Shown: piece after piece, positions 24,251 through 47,134 of the stretch
How positions within the stretch are numbered: position 1 is the stretch's first letter
How the letters are laid out: every line of letters starts with the position of its first letter
NCBI RefSeq assembly: GCF_052324685.1
Contig: NW_027506877.1
Location: 2,151,264-2,215,263, forward strand
DNA: 64,000 nt
Reading direction: 5' to 3'
Source: Brachyhypopomus gauderio
Lineage: Eukaryota; Chordata; Actinopteri; Gymnotiformes; Hypopomidae
Notes under the pieces: model-generated
What the model saw: only the letters and a program-made list of their open reading frames with translations
What the model was told of the DNA's origin: nothing
Databases searched by the model: none
Made by a program: the position numbers and the translations under genes

Positions 24251-24407
24251 CCACATCTAATCCATGTGCCTGTAAATGGCTCAAGGTTATTACAGAAACT
24301 CTGTTCCACAGTAAGACAAGCACCAAGTCTCTTTGGGATCTCTGATCATTTATGCTCCTCCTTTTGTATAATAAAATGGTACAGTCTGCTCTGATGTCTA
24401 ATCTGGG

Positions 24408-24413
24408 TTTATT
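24408..24413 (-). terminator. klhl10: Candidate polyadenylation signal of klhl10
   Basis: AATAAA on the minus strand, about 55 bases after the klhl10 stop codon (24466-24468). This would give a very short 3'UTR. Confidence 0.45.
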
Positions 24414-24465
24414 GGGGGATACTGCAGGTCTCAGGCAGATAAGGTGGTGTTGGAGGTGGATGACA

Positions 24466-25799
24466 TCAGTCTCTGTGGTCGTCCTCGGGCAGGTCCCGGG
24501 GGGCGGTGTACTGTACCACGTTGGGCAGGCCTGGCACCACGCAACAGCTCAGCCCACTCCGGGAGACACCCATGTCGTGGACCTCATTCCTGCGGGAGGC
24601 ACAGGGGAGTACATGGGTTCATGGCACCGCTCACTCCACTATCAAATATGGCACATTTCATTTAATTTCATATCAGACAGGTTGGAGCGCACCATTCTTC
24701 CGTATTCCCATCATAGCGCTCCACCTTAAAGGTGGTGGTGACGCCGTTGAATCCGCCGACCACAAACAGGAGGTCGTCCACCACCTGCGCAAAGTGGATT
24801 GTTTTATAAAGGAAAATTTGCGGAAAAACTGAAAAATTTGGAACTTTAATATGTTTAGCCTAAATAACCTAAAAACGTGATCTGAATATCTTTTTAGCAT
24901 GATGCCTGTATCTTAAATACCTATTAAAGGGCGACACCATTTACAGTGAGGAAAATAAATATTTGAACACCCTGTGACTAAGTTTTCCCACTTAGAAATC
25001 ATGGAGGGGTCTGAAATTTTCATCTTATGTTCATGTCCACTGTGAGACATAATCTAAAAAGAAATCCGGAAATCACAATGTATGATTTTTTAAATAATTT
25101 GTGTGTTACTGCTGCATATAAGTGTTTGAACACCTGCCAATCAGCAAACATTCTGGCCCTCAATGACCTGTTAGTCCACCTCTAAAAGGTCCACCTCCAT
25201 GACAATGACCCAAAGCACACAGCCAGGATAACCAAGGAGTGGCTCCGTAAGAAGCATATCAAGGTTCTGGAGTGGCCTAGCCAGTCTCTAGACCTAACTA
25301 GACCTAAACCCTATAGAAAATCTTTGGAGGAAACTCAAACTACGTGTTTCTCAGTGACAGCCCAGAAACCTGGCTGATCTGAAGAAGATCTGTGTGGAGG
25401 AATGGGCCTAAATCCCTGCTGCAGTGTGTGCACACCTGGTGAAAAACTACAGGAAACATTTGACCTCTGTAATTGCAAACAAAGGCTACTGTACCAAATA
25501 TTACCATTGATTTTCACAGGTGTTCAAATACTTATTTGCAGCAGTAACACAAATAAATTATTTTAAAATCATACATTGTCATTTCCTGATTTTTTTTTAG
25601 ATCATATCTCTCACAGAGGACATGGACCTAAGGTGAAAATTTGAACCCTTCCATGATTTCTAAGTGGGAGAAGTTGCAAAGTTCAAATACCTATTTTCCT
25701 CACTGTATGTAACACTGTTCCAGTCTTCAGCCACTATGAGTGTGTGTGGATGTGTGTGTGTATGAGTGTGTGTGTGTGTGTGTGTATGAGTATGTGTGG

Positions 25800-25832
<33 letters not shown>

Positions 25833-26163
25833 GATGTGTGTGTGTGTTGTCACCTCAATGCCGAAGTTACTGCGTGGGTTAATCATTGTGGGCATGTCTC
25901 TCCAGGTGTTGGTCATGGGGTTATAGGCCTCCACGCTCCGCAAGCGGTTGACCCCATCAAACCCCCCCACCTCCAAAAACAGAAAAGACAGGGCAGATGT
26001 TCATCTGGCTGTGGTACTTTATAGAGTGATATTACTTTAATTATAGTTCTTCAGGCTTGATGATGGCAGACATTTTACAGATCCTCCATTGGTAAAAATG
26101 GCGAAGGACTGCATTCTGCTACTATGTGTTATATAGATGTGAATGCGTGCGTGTAAGTGTGTT

Positions 26164-26219
<56 letters not shown>

Positions 26220-26849
26220 TGTGTGTGTGTGTGTGGGGGGTCCGTACAGCGTAGACCTGCTGGCCATAGGTAATCACTCCGACTCCACTGCGTCTGGTCA
26301 TCATGGGAGCGATGACACTCCACTGGTTCATCTCAGGGTTGTAGACCTCCGCCGTCAACAAACACTCATTTCCATTAAACCCTCCACAGATGTAGACCTG
26401 CCAATCATATACACACACACAATGCTGACTATTATATCATGTCCTGTCAACCTTCACTGTAATACAATATGGGCTACACAATATGAGCTTTAAAGGAATA
26501 TTTCAGTGAAAAATCCAATACATGTGTGGTGTCCACCATTTCTGAAGCCATGAGGCTAATCTATCTAGCAAGTATTGAAAGCCATTTCATTCTAAAATCT
26601 TCATTGACATTATGTAAACTACATTATTATGCTTCATAATTTCATATTTAAATAAAACATTTAGTTAAAGAGCTGAAATAATCCAAAGGAATACATTTAA
26701 GTTTAAGGGGGGGGGGGGGGGGGGGGGGATTGCTGTCTGTGTCGATCGTTGACCGGGGGGGAAATAAAGTCAGGTATGTATGTGAGTGTTTGTATGCATT
26801 GACACGCAGGCATTTCTCAGCTGACTGGTTTGGTAGCACTGAAATTGGT

Positions 26850-26908
<59 letters not shown>

Positions 26909-27116
26909 TGCCACCTTGCCATGCAGCGTGGTAGCACTAGCATCACTGCGCTGTTCGTTCATGGGTCTGATCATGCTCCACTTGTTGTTTGCCGGTTCGT
27001 AGCGCTCTGCCGTGTTGAGCCGTACGTGGCCATCAAAGCCGCCCATGGCGTAGATAAAGCCGCTTAGCACAGCTACGCTAACGTAGCAACGTCGAGAATG
27101 CATAGGAGCGACCTGC

Positions 27117-27157
<41 letters not shown>

Positions 27158-30063
27158 GCACACACCCACCATAAACAACACATACACAACAACATAAAAC
27201 ACACTATAAAAAACACACACCCACCATAAACAACACATACACAACAGCATAAAACACACTATAAACAACACACACCCACCATAAACAACACATACATAAC
27301 AACATAAAACACACTATAAAAAACACACACCCACCATAAACAACACATACATAACAACATAAAACACACTATAAAAAACACACACCCACAATAAACAACA
27401 CATACACAACAACATAAAACACACTATAAACAACACACACCCACCATAAACAACACACACACAACAACATAAAACATAAAAATTATAAACAACACATACA
27501 CAGCAACCTAACAAACACACACAAACACTAAAAACACACACAACAATCTTGCCCACATGTACACTCTTACTGACCTGGTGCCAAGTTCTGGTGACAGGGT
27601 TAAGTTTTCTTACACTGCTGAAGTAATCATCACTGTCAAATCCTCCCACAGTGTACACAAATCCATTCAGGTATGCTGCTCCGTGATAGGCTCGTGGACT
27701 CTCTTCCTCCAGTGTCACATTTACCCAACACTCCGCCCTCACGTCATAAGCCTCTATGCTATTGGTGGGACTACCACCGCTCCAACCCCCTATAGCTAAT
27801 AGGATTGTGTAGGGCAGGCGTGGGCGGGACAGAGGGTTTCTGAAGTCAGAGTTAGACGGTCCATTCATGTTCAGGTCGGACATGGCCTTCAGCGCATTGG
27901 TGATGATGGGCTTGCAGTCCTCACTGTCTTCCACTAGAGCGTTGCCCTTTACGTTGTTCATGAAGTACTCCGATTTCATTAGTGCCATTCTCACCTGGAT
28001 AAAAAAAAGACTTGCCTTGAAAACTATTACCATTCTTATTTCATTTTATAATGAGGGCGTAGACATGTAGGACATTATGCCAGCAATGCCACTTTCAGAC
28101 CTTTGACAACAAGACGGCGATGTATTCATTCCTCTCTTGAGGTGCATGGCTGACCCAGCGCAGGACGGCCTCAAACACCACCTCTTCCTGTTTGACGTTG
28201 AGGTCGTCCTTCTCAATGATGCCACACAGCTGGGTCAGCGGCACCTCCAGGAACTCCTCTGACACACATGCAACCTCTTCAAAGTGGTGAAGGATGAACA
28301 GGTGGGCTTTCTCCCGCAGGTCCGGGCACCAGTAAGTGTCAGCCAGTTTGAAGAAGCCTATGCAGTTCTCCACACCCAGTTGATCTTCTAGGAACTGGCA
28401 GCAGGCACGTACGAGGCCCGAGACTAAGAACTGGTCTGCAGCTGCTAGCAGCTCCTGCACGTTGTCTTCATTTATGGGCACTGAGAGTGTGTAGGCATAA
28501 TCCACGATCAGCCGCATCATATGTGGGGAGACGCCAGGGATGTTGTAGACACGCTTCTCTGGAGGGCTCCAGCCACCGGTGAACAGTGTCCTGTGGAGGA
28601 AGGATACAGATGTTTGAGTTTGTAATTTGATGCCTTTGGAATGAAAACATTTTTTTATCTATTTATTTATTTATTATTCTTATGTTCTGGATCATGAAGT
28701 GGGCTCTGGGGGAAATGTAGCTTCACGGGTTCACTGTGATCACAAATAAAACTTCACACTGAAAAATAAGCTGTACAAAAACAAAAATATATTTACAAAA
28801 ATATCATTGGCAATCACAATCATTGGCAGTGATAGAAAGGTCTTATGAACAAATTCTAAGAGAGGAGTGTTCCTTTGTAGATTTAATTTTTAATTTTAGT
28901 TCGTAGGAATGCTTAAGTGGTTATCCATGCCTGCATGTTTCACTGGTGAATGAATATGAGATGACATACAAGTCAAAGTGAAGTCTCCCAGTCATCCAGC
29001 AACCAATCAGAGAATGCATAAAAAGATACACGAGTTCCAGATTTAAAATAAAGGTCTAGCTGAGTCTGCCAGGAAGCTACAATTGGGCTGAGGTCTGGTC
29101 TTTCAGCAGGACAAACTCCCAAGTATATCTCAGCATCCATCAGTGGGTTCATGATAAAAGAATCAAGTTTTTATCATGTCCATCTGAATCTCCAGATCTG
29201 AACCCTAATGGAGACCTGTGGAGTGAATCCACAAGCAAGGACGCTGGACTCTGATCTAGAGAGATTCTGTACAGAGGAATGGGTCCAGGACTGTGATCTA
29301 GAGAGGTTCTGTACAGAGGAATGGTCCCAGGACTGTGATCTAGAGAGGTTCTGTACAGAGGAGTGGGCCCAGGACTCTGATCTAGAGAGGTTCTGTAAAG
29401 AGGAATGGGCCCAGGACTCTGATCTAGAGAGGGTCTGTACAGAGGAGTAGGCCCAGGACTATGATCTAGAGAGGTTCTGTACAGAGGAATCAGATTCCTT
29501 GTCCTGGGCTCTCCTACTCCAGCTAGCATTACTGGTGAATGGCTGCTGTTATGTTGGCATAGGGAGGCAGATTCTGGAGGCTACATACTAAAATACTAAA
29601 TGTAGGATTGCCTCACTTTTTATCTGATTTTGAGAATGATGATCATCTTAGTCACTGAAATTTCACTAGAAGGTCATTAAGGAAGATTAGTTCTAATCCT
29701 AATCATGAAATCAGACTTTTAAACACTTAAGGTAATATTATTAAGTTATTTTCCATTTATGGAAAATTTTCTTATGGAAAAAACATTCTCTTATATCCAG
29801 TACATTTGGGGTTAATAACAACTAATAATAATACAATCTTTTTTAACACTAGAAATGAACATCTTTATGTCAACCTCTGAAATAATCCTCTCTCACCTGA
29901 AATAGTCACTACAAACACACAGGACGTTCTTGTGAGCACTGATCTCTACACCACTGATCTTGAGGATCACGTCACAGAGCTTTCCCTCCATACGAAGCTC
30001 GTTGAAGACCTCCATTCGCTCCATGTGACGTCGCCCGCGGGACACCTCTGCTCGGTCACTCAT
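24466..30063 (-). CDS. klhl10: Kelch-like protein 10 (CUL3 adaptor)
   Basis: BTB-BACK-Kelch substrate adaptor for CUL3 ubiquitin ligase; the mammalian protein is testis-specific and needed for spermatid maturation. Exons in transcript order: 30063-29897, 28590-28101, 27994-27575, 27112-26915, 26397-26248, 25970-25854, 24784-24693, 24589-24466. All have GT-AG ends and keep frame; total 1758 nt, 585 residues plus stop (human about 608). BTB at about residues 20-130 ([41 protein letters not shown]), BACK next ([33 protein letters not shown]), then six kelch blades from [20 protein letters not shown] to [19 protein letters not shown]. The last junction splits a Trp codon (exon 7 ends TG before gtgcgc). 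An in-frame ATG at 30102 would add 13 residues; I prefer 30063. Several junctions touch CA/GT repeats. Tc1 copies lie in introns 1 and 6. Confidence 0.95.
24944..25705 (+). mobile_element. Internally deleted Tc1-like transposon in klhl10 intron 6
   Basis: A 762-bp element flanked by TA on both sides. Its inverted repeats are long (about 190 bases each), beginning CAGTGAGGAAAATA at both ends and each ending near TATTTGAACACCTG. The interior keeps only a transposase scrap on the plus strand, with a NDPKHTA-type second catalytic region near 25.2 kb and EEWA-like text near 25.4 kb. It cannot encode transposase, but the intact ends could in principle be mobilised by a related enzyme. Confidence 0.88.
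25737..25850. repeat. (GT)n-rich microsatellite at the klhl10 exon 6 donor
   Basis: Imperfect GT/GTAT repeat ending a few bases from the exon 6 donor (exon edge at 25854 on the minus strand). Confidence 0.9.
26160..26237. repeat. (GT)n(GA)n(GT)n compound microsatellite in klhl10 intron 5
   Basis: A GA run at about 26175-26217 is flanked by GT runs. It ends about 10 bases from the exon 5 donor (exon edge at 26248 on the minus strand). Confidence 0.9.
26707..26728. repeat. Poly-G run in klhl10 intron 4
   Basis: Uninterrupted G tract of 22 bases on the plus strand, hence poly-C in the klhl10 transcript. Confidence 0.9.
26851..26909. repeat. (GT)n microsatellite at the klhl10 exon 4 donor
   Basis: GT repeat with one interruption. 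It ends about 6 bases from the exon 4 donor (exon edge at 26915 on the minus strand). Confidence 0.92.
27117..27156. repeat. (CA)n tract next to the klhl10 exon 4 acceptor
   Basis: On the transcribed strand this reads (TG)n followed by TTGCAG and then exon 4, so it replaces the ordinary polypyrimidine tract. Confidence 0.92.
27160..27490. repeat. 55-bp minisatellite in klhl10 intron 3
   Basis: The marker ccaccataaa (once ccacaataaa) recurs at 27166, 27221, 27276, 27331, 27386 and 27441, exactly 55 bases apart, giving six near-identical units. The adjacent CA tract probably seeded the array. Confidence 0.93.
29050..29252 (+). mobile_element. Tc1-like transposase remnant in klhl10 intron 1
   Basis: Broken plus-strand frames read VFQQDKLPS-like text near 29.1 kb and a [11 protein letters not shown]-like stretch near 29.19-29.22 kb, which match the second and third catalytic regions of Tc1 transposases (the Glu position reads Gly-Asp here). 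It leads directly into the 42-bp tandem repeat. Confidence 0.6.
29253..29505 (+). repeat. 42-bp tandem repeat derived from a Tc1 transposase tail
   Basis: The marker gatctagagag recurs at 29253, 29295, 29337, 29379, 29421 and 29463, exactly 42 bases apart. Because 42 is a multiple of three, one frame reads a 14-residue unit of the type [14 protein letters not shown] six times, with a stop in the fifth to sixth unit. That unit resembles the C-terminal stretch of Tc1 transposases (compare [13 protein letters not shown] in the dvl2 intron 12 copy). Confidence 0.88.
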
Positions 30064-30908
30064 TCTGACCAGTTTTGGACTTAATAGAATTCTAATAGCC
30101 ACATAAGACTCAAGAGAGTTCTGGAATGAATCTCTATTACATCATAGTAACAATATGTTGATGAGGTGAGCTTTATAAATGTGCTTCACAAGGTCTGTCT
30201 TGAGTGCCTAATTTAAGGCCGACAGAGTACACATTTCATGCAATAGCCAGTCCCATAATTTCAGATTGAAATTACAATTAGAGTTAAATGGGAGGGAAAA
30301 CATAATTTATTACAAAATTCCTAATTGTAAATACAGTTTCAGTGTTTGTAACAACCAGATGAAGCTTAAAAGTAGCTTGTAGTGTATTTGGCCTATGTTA
30401 TACTTTATGTAGTGATTAAGGTTTAAATGAAATTATCTGAAATTCAGATCTCTTGTAGATATGAGAGAGCTGGACAGAGAAGTGGGTCTAGTGGGCCCCC
30501 CTCCTTTCTCTGATTTTGTCTAAATTATTGAGGCTTCTTCCTGAATCTGTTTAGTTAAAAATTTAGAAATTTCTTCATTACATGATCTGTTTCAAATGGA
30601 AATGATTTATGTTGGAATGTGGAGTCCCAGCTTTGTATAAACCACTAGCCTATATAAGTAAGACAGTTTTAACTGTACGAGGGAAGACGATTCACACTGA
30701 CCTCTCTCAAGCAAGACCCGGGTGCCTGATTTGATGCTGTTCTTTTGGTAATGTGGGAAAGTTGATCATTATACACTTTAAATAAAGGTTAGAAACTTGG
30801 GAAAGTCAAGGGGTTAATCAAAATATTATAGCCAGCACAAGGGAACTCAGCAGAATACCAGGAGCCACCTGTGAGATTAAGAACACTTTGCAACACTTTG
30901 GCCACAGG

Positions 30909-30954
<46 letters not shown>

Positions 30955-31324
30955 CACACACATATTGTGAAATAAATTTAATTGGGAACCACCGGTAGCA
31001 GAAGCACAGGAAGTTTTCTTCTAAAGAGGAGAAAGGGTCATGGAAAATAATTGGCAACTTAATTCTGTAGAGTGTGCAAAATAGATCCATGATTTGTGCA
31101 AAAAAAAATGATTTCCTGATTTCCTCTCTATACATCAAATGAACACGCAAAGTGATCGTCACTTCAACAATAACTTAATATTGACAACTAATACAGTATC
31201 AGTGGAGACTTCTTCATTCATCATCACAAAATTTTGGGACACCTACACATTACACCAGGAGAGGGCAATAAATGTTTCCAAGGGGGGGGACATGAAAAAT
31301 TGGAATGGTTTTGGATGGCCAGAC
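30064..31324. other. Intergenic DNA upstream of klhl10, with (CA)n at 30909-30952
   Basis: Apart from the CA microsatellite I see AT-rich unique DNA. It should contain the klhl10 promoter; no TATA box or CpG island stands out near 30.1 kb. Confidence 0.5.
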
Positions 31325-31459
31325 CAAGGGCGTAGGAGTGGGTTTAACATTGGGGGGACACATTTGCTATCAAATCAAAGCCCACCCTATCCTCTAAAAT
31401 ATTACCATAAACTGATTCCACTGTAGGTAAGGTAGTTAATCACTGTATGTATAGTGATG

Positions 31460-31690
31460 TAGAACATGGTCTGGTGGTAGGGAACTGGTCTTGTGACTGG
31501 AGGGTCGTGGGTTCGATTCCCAGACCTAAGGCCATGACTGAGGTGCCCTTGAGCAAGGCACCTAACCCCAACTGCTCCCTGGGCGCCGGGCTAGGGCTGC
31601 CCACCGCTCTGGGCACGTGTGCACCACAGCCCCCTAGTAATCACTAGTGTGTGTGAGTGTATGTTCTAACTGCACAGATGGGCAAAAAGT
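31460..31690 (+). mobile_element. tRNA-derived SINE
   Basis: An A-box-like GTCTGGTGGTAGGGAACTGG near 31.47 kb and a B box GGTTCGATTCC at 31510-31520 are spaced as in a tRNA promoter. The body (CTTGAGCAAGGCACCTAACC) and the end (GTATGTTCTAACTGCACAGA) match a SINE seen widely in fish genomes. Confidence 0.8.
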
Positions 31691-32079
31691 GGTGAAAAAT
31701 CACAATTGAAAAGAAAGAAATAAGAACATTTGTGGAATTATGGTAAATTGCAAATAAATAAATAAATAAAATACAACATTTTCTGTACTTATGTTTATTA
31801 TTAGATAAATCCAAATTAAATAACCCTTCATAAACTAAACAAGATACTCAATAATACATGATACTGTTGTCCACAATTTTAAATAAATTCTGCATGCAAT
31901 GTATGGATTATATTCACATATAGCATAAAGCATATGGCTTTAAAAAAAACTCAGGAGCGTTGTGTCCTGTGGTTTTATTTTCTTTCTTTGGTGGCATGCT
32001 GAAATGAAATGACAAAAAATGCATTTTAAGGTTTCCTGACTAGACAAGACTAACATTAATGTTAGACAGTAAGGCTGTG

Positions 32080-33454
32080 TGTCACGTATGGCTACGCCCC
32101 CTCTCCTAGCTGTCACTCTGGGTTCCCTCGTGTCTGTTGTTCATTGCCCGTTAGCCCCGCCCTGCTTGTCTGTCTGCCTGGTTTCTGTCTGTCTGCCACG
32201 CCCATGTCATCGTCGTCTTCACCTGTTCCTAGTTTGGTTCACGTATATTAGTCCCTGTGATTCCCCAGTCTGGTTATCTGTGGTTTTGTTCATTCTGTTC
32301 GTTCGTGGTCCTGATCTCATGCTTTCGTGTTGCCGTGTTCGTGACTGTTAATCCTGTTTATAAGTACGTCTTGTTATCGCTGCCCAGTCGCCCGGTGTTA
32401 TCTGTTTGTTTCAGTTGCTCTGCGTTCTACCCGTGTTTTGTTTCTAGTTATCGTTCTGTCATGTCTCTCCGTGTTTCGTGTTCGGACTCCCCATCGGATT
32501 TGACCTCTGCATTCCTATTCGACCCTGAGTTTGGTATTCCCTTTATTAAATCTCGCTCTCCTCAGCGTTTTTGTGTGCCTCCTCAAGCCTGGTTTATACT
32601 CGACGCGCCGCGAGCGGCGCGAGGGTCCGCGCGGCGAAAATGACGTAATCGCTGAGGCTCCGCCCGTGCGCGAGGGTCTCGCGCGCTGTCGCTGCGCGAG
32701 GTCGTGCACCTCTTGAATTTTGTAACTTCGCGCGCGCGCCGCGCTTCAGCGCGACCGACAAAGTCATGTTTGCAGGGTTCATACACCTAAACAAGGTGGA
32801 ATTAAAGCACTTGTACGGCACTTTCAAGGTCCATTTAAATATTTTCCAGCACGATAAACATAATTAAACTAAATATTAATATATATACTCGAAATAATTC
32901 GCTTTTTATCACATTATTTAATGGTAGTTTATTTTCAAAACGCCCAATCTTAACGTCTTCACGTTCTCTCATGTTTCGTCCTGGAATTACAAAAGGCTCG
33001 TATTTGTTAACGTAATTTCAACATTTTAATGTACTTTAGCCTAAATTCCAGCACTTTTCAAACCTGAAACACAAAGCAACATCAAAATGCGTCAGGTAAA
33101 TGTTCATTCCCCTTTTTTTTTTAGGGGTGTTTCTTTATACTACCACATATCATTTCGGACAACATTGCAAAGCCATATTTATGTTTGATGCCTGGTGTGT
33201 ATATATACGGTCTCTGGTCAGGCAAAAATGTTCTTTCCACGGTTTTGCAGAGGTTTTTTATTCTCCACTGCCACCTATTGCCACCTATCGTTTCGGAGAA
33301 CACTGCAGCGACGCTCGCGAAAGTATAAACGCCTACACCGCTCGCGCAGGGTCGCTCGAGGTGGGCGGAGTAGCGCGCTACGGTCGCTCGCGAAAAACCA
33401 GGCTTCACTCCGCAGCTCGTGCTGGTCTCAAACAGCACACTATGGAACATTACA
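32080..33454 (+). mobile_element. Solo LTR of an LTR retrotransposon, split by a MITE
   Basis: It starts TGTCACGTATGGCTACGCCC and ends ...ACATTACA, matching the complete solo LTR at 56810-57296 read on its minus strand (for example CTGCCACGCCC, and AAATCTCGCTC just after a polyadenylation-like motif). A MITE (32586-33404) interrupts it near its end. The LTR without the insert is about 550 bases. No target duplication was recognised. Confidence 0.72.
32586..33404. mobile_element. MITE with PIF/Harbinger-like ends inside the solo LTR
   Basis: An 819-bp element bounded by the perfect inverted repeat AGCCTGGTTT / AAACCAGGCT and a 3-bp direct repeat TCA (32583-32585 and 33405-33407). A 3-bp duplication is what PIF/Harbinger elements make, so the class is inferred from that. 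The ends are very GC-rich (GCGCCGCGAGCGGCGCGAGG) and the centre AT-rich. There is no coding capacity. A deleted relative sits at 7726-8152. Confidence 0.72.
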
Positions 33455-34037
33455 TACTGCACTACTGAAAGCACTTCAAACGATGGTGTCCTTTTATTTA
33501 TTTGTTTTATTTATTATATTTTATTTTTTACACATTCAGTGTAGTAGCACTCTGCAGTTTCGGACCTGGCCAGAGAGTAATGTAACTTTACGTTTCAGAT
33601 AGCTTTCTGACAAGCGTTAATATTAGTATTATTAGCGTTACCTAATCCAAACCCTCCTAGTCTGTTACCATAACAGCACAGTACAATAAAGCTGTTTTAT
33701 TGTCATATATATGGTCATATGGTTGGCTATTCATTGCTCTTATCACTGACCTCGCGTTTAACGCTGGCGCAAACTACCCGCCGCGAGGCGAGAGCGACGC
33801 TATGAGTGCGGGATATTTCTGAACAGGCATCTCAACACAAGCCTTAAGAAAGCGAAAGACCCAGAGAGCGCCTGACAAGTTGCTATAACAACACAGCGCG
33901 TGAATCGCGAACGCTGCCAAAACGCGCTTTTAGAATAAAAGTTTTTAAACAGTTTCCGCTTTTTCTGTGGTGTAATTTTTGGGTGGGACAAATCTACCTG
34001 TTTGTGATATTGGGTGGGACACGTTCCTACGCCAATG

Positions 34038-34660
34038 GGTATATATATTATATATTAGGTATATACATTGTGTGTGTGTGTGTGTGTGTGTGTGTAATGA
34101 AGACGCTGCTTTCGGTCAGATAGACGCTTCAGTACAATAATACTTACAAACTGAAAAACGGTATTAATATCAGCATATTTTGCTGTTTTCTTTTGTAGAT
34201 TGCAAATATTGTCCATATATATATATATATAGTTTTCGTACTATGTGCACACATATTTCAGACACATGCTGCGAGTCAAACCCCTCCTGGATGCCCCCCT
34301 CCCCTCCCTTTTTACTCTTTATAATAACTTCCGGTGAACAGACGCGCCAGTGACGGATAGAAAATGAAATCTTCATATGTTGTGTGACATGATAATTTTA
34401 AGAGATTGCAGGTAGCCGATAATAAATCAGCAGAACACGCAAAGCAGGTTGAGGATTGTGTTATTATTTCCCCCTGCCGAAACCACCGACGTAGATATCT
34501 TTGTCTGGCTAGCAAGGCTTGTGTTCTCGGCGGGGAACAATTTGTTGGTCTAAACTGGATTATTTAATCCGGTTAAAAAGTTAAGCGGATCAGAAACACC
34601 GATCTACCGTAACCGCGATATTTAACCGACGTGTCCGATAGTTAGCGGTCTTAGCTAATC
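34038..34660 (+). promoter_or_regulatory. acadvl: Upstream/promoter region of acadvl, with (GT)n at about 34070-34095
   Basis: AT-rich DNA with GT and TA microsatellites, turning mixed near 34.45 kb. No TATA box sits at a convincing distance from the start codon at 34661. The 5'UTR start is not defined. Confidence 0.4.
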
Positions 34661-46070
<11,410 letters not shown>

Positions 46071-47134
46071 AGACTCGCCGGTTCTGTCACTCTTGCTGCC
46101 ATAACCAGTCTAACCTATCCTGTAACATTTTAGCAGTTACTACACTTCCTATGGATTTTCCCCAAGAGTGCTACAGTGTTACAGAAGGGATGCTATGATT
46201 CTAGTTTTCAGTTTGCCACTTGTGCCGGTCAACGATTTAAATGAAGTTTAATTGAAGTCTGAATGTACAGAAAATGTAGAAAATGGTAATAATAATAATA
46301 ATAATTCTGGCAGCTGGATATTGTGAAATATGTATTTGGGGCTCTCATAACCATTGCTTGCATGGTTATATGGGCAGGTTTGGTTTGAAAGTTTTTCTTT
46401 CACTACCGTAAACTCTGTAATCTGTAGACTAACCCACACTTGACCCCTTGTCCTGTTTCTAGTTCTACTTTCCGGCGTCCTTTCTTTTTTCACTCTGATA
46501 TCTGCGCACGTAGTTTGCCCTGCATTATCGTACCGGTCACGCATGGCTAATAGACCAGTCTGCAAAGAAACATTCAAAGGGAATTAAATTGATTCACGTA
46601 GGGTTTTATCCTTCAAACCTCTCAAATGGTCCGGGTGTATGAATACAAACAGGAAATGGTTGCAAAATGTTTGGTTGTTTTTCAAACAGAAAGGTAAAAA
46701 TATCCTCAATACAGAAGTGTTCATACCTGACCACAGGCTTCACCATTACACAACTGACAATTCAGTTACTGGTTATGCATCTGCATGAATGCACACATTA
46801 AATGGGAACTATGTTAATAACAATGTAGATTTTATCTTTGGTTCCCTTAAACAATTGTGTTCCTGTTTTGTCTCTAGAAAGCCTGTAAGTGAAAGTGAGT
46901 GAGCAGAGACGGTACACTTCTCTCCCAGCATAGTGGGGAGTGCACATGCAGTTTGTCAGACACACGTTTTAAACTGATATCCTTGGCCTGTAGCTGAAGT
47001 ACTCAAGGCATGATTTTTTAATTAACAGGAAATATTACCATCTGCTTGCCTGTACTGTAATAGTATAGCGCTCTGTCTTCACGTTTTTTATGTAATTGAC
47101 TTTTGTAATAAGTAAATGAACTGGCAATAATAAA
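46071..47134 (+). other. acadvl: acadvl 3'UTR with polyadenylation signal candidate
   Basis: Unique AT-rich DNA after the stop. The AATAAA at 47129-47134 is the first convincing signal, which would give a 3'UTR of about 1.07 kb. Inferred, no transcript evidence. Confidence 0.45.

Larger units (their letters stand above)
31325..34037. mobile_element. Composite hAT-like element hosting a SINE, an LTR and a MITE
   Basis: The left end CAAGGGCGTAGGA and the right end TCCTACGCCAATG are near-perfect inverted repeats, each followed inward by a GGGACA-type motif, as in the 56.3 kb element. No matching 8-bp flank was found, so the target duplication is decayed or the true ends are shifted slightly. 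The interior contains a tRNA-derived SINE, an LTR and, inside the LTR, a MITE. Confidence 0.6.

Noticed and set aside
26122-26418. Kelch-containing frame ending in THTHT and SLSLSL runs
   Set aside because: The first half is a true klhl10 exon; the tail is intron microsatellite read through the donor.
29208-29450. Reading frame made of repeated [10 protein letters not shown] units as a possible repeat-protein gene
   Set aside because: It lies in an intron, grows out of a decayed Tc1 copy, has no promoter or splice context and ends in a stop inside the array. Kept as a repeat.
30064-30102. Upstream ATG of klhl10 adding 13 residues (MAIRILLSPKLVR)
   Set aside because: The second ATG opens the MSDRAEV start and leaves an N-terminus of typical length; the longer form is possible but unsupported.
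32079-32643. Serine-rich frames at 32.1-32.6 kb as genes
   Set aside because: They lie within a solo LTR and MITE and show no known domain.
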